A stretch of DNA of 64,000 nucleotides from positions 124,001 to 188,000 of the forward strand of contig CAURED010000003.1 of assembly GCA_963524205.1 (NCBI GenBank). Direction: 5' to 3'. The notes below the pieces were generated by a model. It searched no databases. It was not told the origin of the DNA and saw only the letters and a program-made list of their open reading frames with translations. This document shows positions 61,208 through 64,000 of the stretch, one piece after another. The DNA is from Aminipila sp963524205. GTDB lineage: Bacteria > Bacillota > Clostridia > Peptostreptococcales > Anaerovoracaceae. Within the stretch, counting starts at the first letter, position 1. Each line of letters begins with the position of its first letter. Position numbers and translations under genes: made by a program.

Positions 61208-63233
61208 AAAGCATTTACATAAAATTAATATTGCTTTAATAGGGAACCCTAACTGCGGATTAACAACTGTTTTTAATCAGATGACTGGCGGGCAGCAGCA
61301 TACTGGGCATTTCGCTACTCCACACAGAGCCACTAAAGAAGGTCCTGTACGAAGACATAAAGGTGTCAGCGTCATAGAACTACCGGGAACCTATTCTCTT
61401 TCAGCCTACACGGTAGATGATGTAGAAACAAGAGATATACTATTAAAAGGTAAGCCCGATGTAATTGTTAATATTATTGATTCTACTGCAATTGAGAGAA
61501 CCTTATATTTAACACTACAGCTTATGGAGTTAGAAATACCTATGGTTCTAGCGCTTAACATGATGGATGAAGTTAAAAACAATAAAATTTCTATAGATAT
61601 TCAAAAATTATCAGAAGAACTCACAATTCCTGTGATTCCGATCTCCGCAAGTAAAAATGATGGGATTCATGATTTAATTCATTACGCTATAGAAGCCGCA
61701 CAGAAACACACTCTCCCTAAAAAAATCGACTTTTGCTCAGGCTATATCCATACTGCCATTCACTCTATCGCACATCTTATAAGTGACGATGTAGAAAGAG
61801 TTGGGCTTCCTTTACGGTTTTGCTGCACCAAAGTTGTAGAAGGTGATGAGCCTATGTTGAAAGAACTTCAGCTGCAGGGTCCTGAACTGGATATAATATG
61901 GCATATTGTAGAAGACATGGAAAATCATCTGCATACAGACCGAGAAGCGGCTATGGCAGATATGAGATATGCATTTATAGAAAAAATATGCGCTAAAGTA
62001 GTAATACGTATATCAGAAAGCACCAAGGAACACGCACGCTCCGTGAAAATAGATAAGATTCTGACTCACAGATTTTTTGCTATCCCTATATTTATGGGAA
62101 TTATGTTTTTGGTCTTTTATTTTACTTTCAGCTCCATAGGTGCCTATCTTAGTGGGCAGCTTTCCAAACTCATAGAGATAGTAATTAGTCTTATAAGTTC
62201 TGGCCTTATAGGTGCAGGGGTAAGTCCTGTTCTATATGCTTTAATCATAGATGGAATTTGTGCCGGAGTAGGAAGTGTATTATCATTCCTGCCTATTATT
62301 GCCGTCCTTTTTTTCTTCTTGTCCATCTTAGAGGACAGCGGATATACTCCGCGAGTCGCCTTTGTAATGGATAAACTCTTAAGGAAGCTGGGGCTTTCAG
62401 GTCGTTCTATCGTCCCAATGCTTATCGGTTTCGGCTGTTCGGTTCCAGCAATTATGGCTACCCGGTCTCTTTCCAGTTCTAGAGACAGACATTTAACTAT
62501 TGCATTAATTCCATTTATGTCTTGCAGTGCAAAACTTCCTATATATGCTATGTTTACTGCAGCATTTTTCAGCAGTAACAAAGCCCTTATTATGACTGCA
62601 ATATATCTGACAGGAATTATAGTCGCAATAATATGTGCCTCGATTTTTAAAAGTACAATATTCAAAGGAAATCCAGTGCCATTTATAATGGTGCTTCCTC
62701 CTTACCGTGTGCCAGCAGTCAAAAGTGTCTGTCTGCGTATGTGGGAAAATGTAAAAGGCTTTATTAAAAAGGCCTTCACCGTAATATTTATAGCTACAAT
62801 TATAATATGGTTCTTGCAGAGTTTTGACTATGGCCTAAATTTAGTAACAAGTAGTGAAGATAGCATTTTAGCTTCTCTAGGAAGAGCTGTTTCTCCCATA
62901 TTTGAACCTCTGGGTTTTGGGGATTGGCGGGCCGCAACTGCACTTATCACCGGGCTTTCTGCAAAAGAGGCAGTAGTAAGCACTATGGCGGTTTTAACAG
63001 GAGCCTCAGAAGGGGGCTCTTTAACAACAATGCTTACACAGATTTTCACCCCCTTATCTGCATTTGCATTCTTAGCCTTCTGCCTCTTATATATGCCTTG
63101 TGTTGCTACACTAGCAACTATCAGAAGAGAAATGGGAGGCTGGCATTACGCTATACTAACGGTATGCTTCCAGACGGCAGTCGCATGGATAGTTGCTTTT
63201 ATAATATATAATGTAGGAAGTTTATTTTTGTAA
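61200..63233 (+). CDS. feoB: FeoB-type ferrous-iron transporter with altered G domain
   Basis: A 677-residue FeoB: N-terminal G domain (about 10-170), helical insertion (about 175-270) and a membrane part with two Gate repeats (IVPMLIGFGCSVPAIMATRSL; GLSAKEAVVSTMAVL). The membrane part is well conserved, but the G domain is not: the P-loop reads GNPNCGLTT with Leu21 for the essential Lys, switch I lacks the GVTVE motif, and DLPG is ELPG. The guanine motif NMMDE and SAS remain. GTP hydrolysis is therefore doubtful. The ATG at 61200 follows GAGGTG by 7 bases. It is co-transcribed with feoA. Confidence 0.9.
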   Translation: MNKKHLHKINIALIGNPNCGLTTVFNQMTGGQQHTGHFATPHRATKEGPVRRHKGVSVIELPGTYSLSAYTVDDVETRDILLKGKPDVIVNIIDSTAIERTLYLTLQLMELEIPMVLALNMMDEVKNNKISIDIQKLSEELTIPVIPISASKNDGIHDLIHYAIEAAQKHTLPKKIDFCSGYIHTAIHSIAHLISDDVERVGLPLRFCCTKVVEGDEPMLKELQLQGPELDIIWHIVEDMENHLHTDREAAMADMRYAFIEKICAKVVIRISESTKEHARSVKIDKILTHRFFAIPIFMGIMFLVFYFTFSSIGAYLSGQLSKLIEIVISLISSGLIGAGVSPVLYALIIDGICAGVGSVLSFLPIIAVLFFFLSILEDSGYTPRVAFVMDKLLRKLGLSGRSIVPMLIGFGCSVPAIMATRSLSSSRDRHLTIALIPFMSCSAKLPIYAMFTAAFFSSNKALIMTAIYLTGIIVAIICASIFKSTIFKGNPVPFIMVLPPYRVPAVKSVCLRMWENVKGFIKKAFTVIFIATIIIWFLQSFDYGLNLVTSSEDSILASLGRAVSPIFEPLGFGDWRAATALITGLSAKEAVVSTMAVLTGASEGGSLTTMLTQIFTPLSAFAFLAFCLLYMPCVATLATIRREMGGWHYAILTVCFQTAVAWIVAFIIYNVGSLFL

Positions 63234-63253
63234 TCATTTTTCATACACTAGCA

Positions 63254-63300
63254 AGAGAGGCTGTTGCAAATAAATTTTGTAACAACCTCTTTTATTATTT
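63254..63300 (+). terminator. Terminator between feoB and citrate synthase
   Basis: AGAGG (63256-63260) with CCTCT (63286-63290) and inner TGTT/AACA pairing, followed by TTTTATTATTTTC. It lies between converging genes and can serve both. Confidence 0.7.
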
Positions 63301-63346
63301 TCATTATATTAAATCTTATTGTATGGCGCATCTGAATCTCATATGT

Positions 63347-64000
63347 TTATCTCTTACTAATAGGCACATATTCACTTGATTCAGCCACATCTTTATAGGC
63401 TGGCCTTATAATTTTACCTGTATTAATCAACTCTTCAATTCTATGAGCACTCCATCCCGCCATTCTTGCTATTGCAAAAATAGGAGTATAAAGCTCTATC
63501 GGCAAGTCCAGCATGCTATACACAAACCCGCTGTAAAAGTCAATATTCGCACTAACGCCCTTATAGATTTTCCTTTCCTGGCAAATTATATCTGCAGCAA
63601 TTTTTTCCACACTGGCATATAACTTATATTCTTTACCTCTTTCCTTTTCTACAGCCAGGCTTTCTACAAACTTCTTAAAGATTTCCGCCCTAGGATCAGA
63701 TAAAGAATATACAGCATGCCCCATTCCATAGATCAGTCCGGATTTATCAAAGGCTTCTCCTCTTAATAGTTTTTGTAAATATTCTTTAATCTCATCTTCA
63801 TCGTTCCAATCAGAAATACATGATTTCATATCATCAAACATCTGGACAACTTTAATATTTGCGCCGCCATGCTTAGGCCCTTTTAGAGATCCCAGAGCCG
63901 CAGCTATGGCAGAATACGTATCTGTCCCTGATGAAGAAACCACATGTGTAGTAAAAGTTGAATTATTACCGCCGCCATGTTCTGCGTGCAGAACTAATGC
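63347..64000 (-). CDS. Citrate synthase, C-terminal part (cut by window edge)
   Basis: The minus strand is open from the window edge to TAA at 63347, 217 residues. LHAEHGGGNNSTFTTHVVSSSGTDTYSAIAAALGSL (with LHAEHGGGNNSTF), LKGPKHGGANIKV, IYGMGHAVYSLSDPRA and VSANIDFYSGFVY contain the three catalytic residues, His in LHAEH and in GMGHA and Asp in NIDFY, of si-type citrate synthase. It condenses acetyl-CoA and oxaloacetate, probably for glutamate synthesis in an anaerobe. The first half lies beyond the window, so nothing can be said about its promoter. Confidence 0.93.
   Translation of the reverse strand, partial: ALVLHAEHGGGNNSTFTTHVVSSSGTDTYSAIAAALGSLKGPKHGGANIKVVQMFDDMKSCISDWNDEDEIKEYLQKLLRGEAFDKSGLIYGMGHAVYSLSDPRAEIFKKFVESLAVEKERGKEYKLYASVEKIAADIICQERKIYKGVSANIDFYSGFVYSMLDLPIELYTPIFAIARMAGWSAHRIEELINTGKIIRPAYKDVAESSEYVPISKR

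Overview
The window is AT-rich DNA from a low-GC, Gram-positive type anaerobe, most likely a member of the Clostridia. Pointers to this are the SCIFF peptide with its radical-SAM maturase, the two-subunit iron-sulfur L-serine dehydratase, a Bacillus/Clostridium-type PurF, a RocR-like sigma-54 activator, ScpAB, strong AGGAGG ribosome sites and many U-tailed terminators. I cannot name a species. I see no rRNA, tRNA, CRISPR array, insertion sequence or phage; this looks like ordinary chromosome rich in transporters and regulators. The window cuts two genes: an MFS transporter at the left edge and citrate synthase at the right.

Layout. 1-2430: MFS fragment, a TerC/YjbE metal-transport protein behind a compact yybP-ykoY-type (manganese) leader, and small proteins. 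2576-5976: a Zn/Mn ABC operon (small Cys/His membrane protein, ZnuA, ZnuC, ZnuB, OB-like lipoprotein) behind a promoter with a palindrome at its start point. 6005-8322: M23 peptidase, YdjM-like membrane protein, gamma-glutamylcyclotransferase-like protein. 8553-14423: an arginine-type catabolic operon (amidinohydrolase, RocB-like M20 protein, LysP-like permease) with a near-consensus sigma-54 promoter and its PAS/AAA+/Fis activator upstream, separated by a perfect 24-bp inverted repeat. 14494-19548: a TetR-controlled EmrAB-type efflux cassette and a MerR/GyrI-like regulator. 19628-24342: decayed flavin-oxidoreductase-like fragment, REC-GGDEF protein, split ThrE exporter, an unknown 51-aa two-Cys peptide, an attenuator-controlled EamA transporter and a pseudouridine synthase. 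24384-32147: RND pump, membrane-fusion protein, TolC-like protein and a split two-component pair.

32153-43886 holds a YlxP-like gene and the complete de novo purine operon purL-E-C-F-M-N-H-D behind a double PurBox-like operator. 43891-46320 is an LrgA-LrgB-cytidylate-kinase-like-GntR operon with a PdhR/LldR-type palindrome on its promoter, which suggests pyruvate or lactate control. 46497-48591 is the SCIFF system. 48630-63300 carries a soluble PocR-type chemoreceptor, a D-Ala-D-Ala carboxypeptidase, a PyrK-like flavoprotein, a DUF4026 protein, scpAB, an EamA transporter, mtnA, sdaAB/sdaAA, a lytic transglycosylase, a radical-SAM protein and feoAB, in which FeoB has lost its P-loop lysine. 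Citrate synthase closes the window.

Themes: metal handling (TerC leader, znu, feo), amino-acid catabolism and export (arginine operon, SdaA, ThrE), and drug efflux with local regulators. The most unusual items are the altered FeoB G domain, the five-cysteine SCIFF, the leader-peptide/terminator region before the EamA gene with its neighbouring 51-aa peptide, and the LrgAB-kinase operon with its operator.
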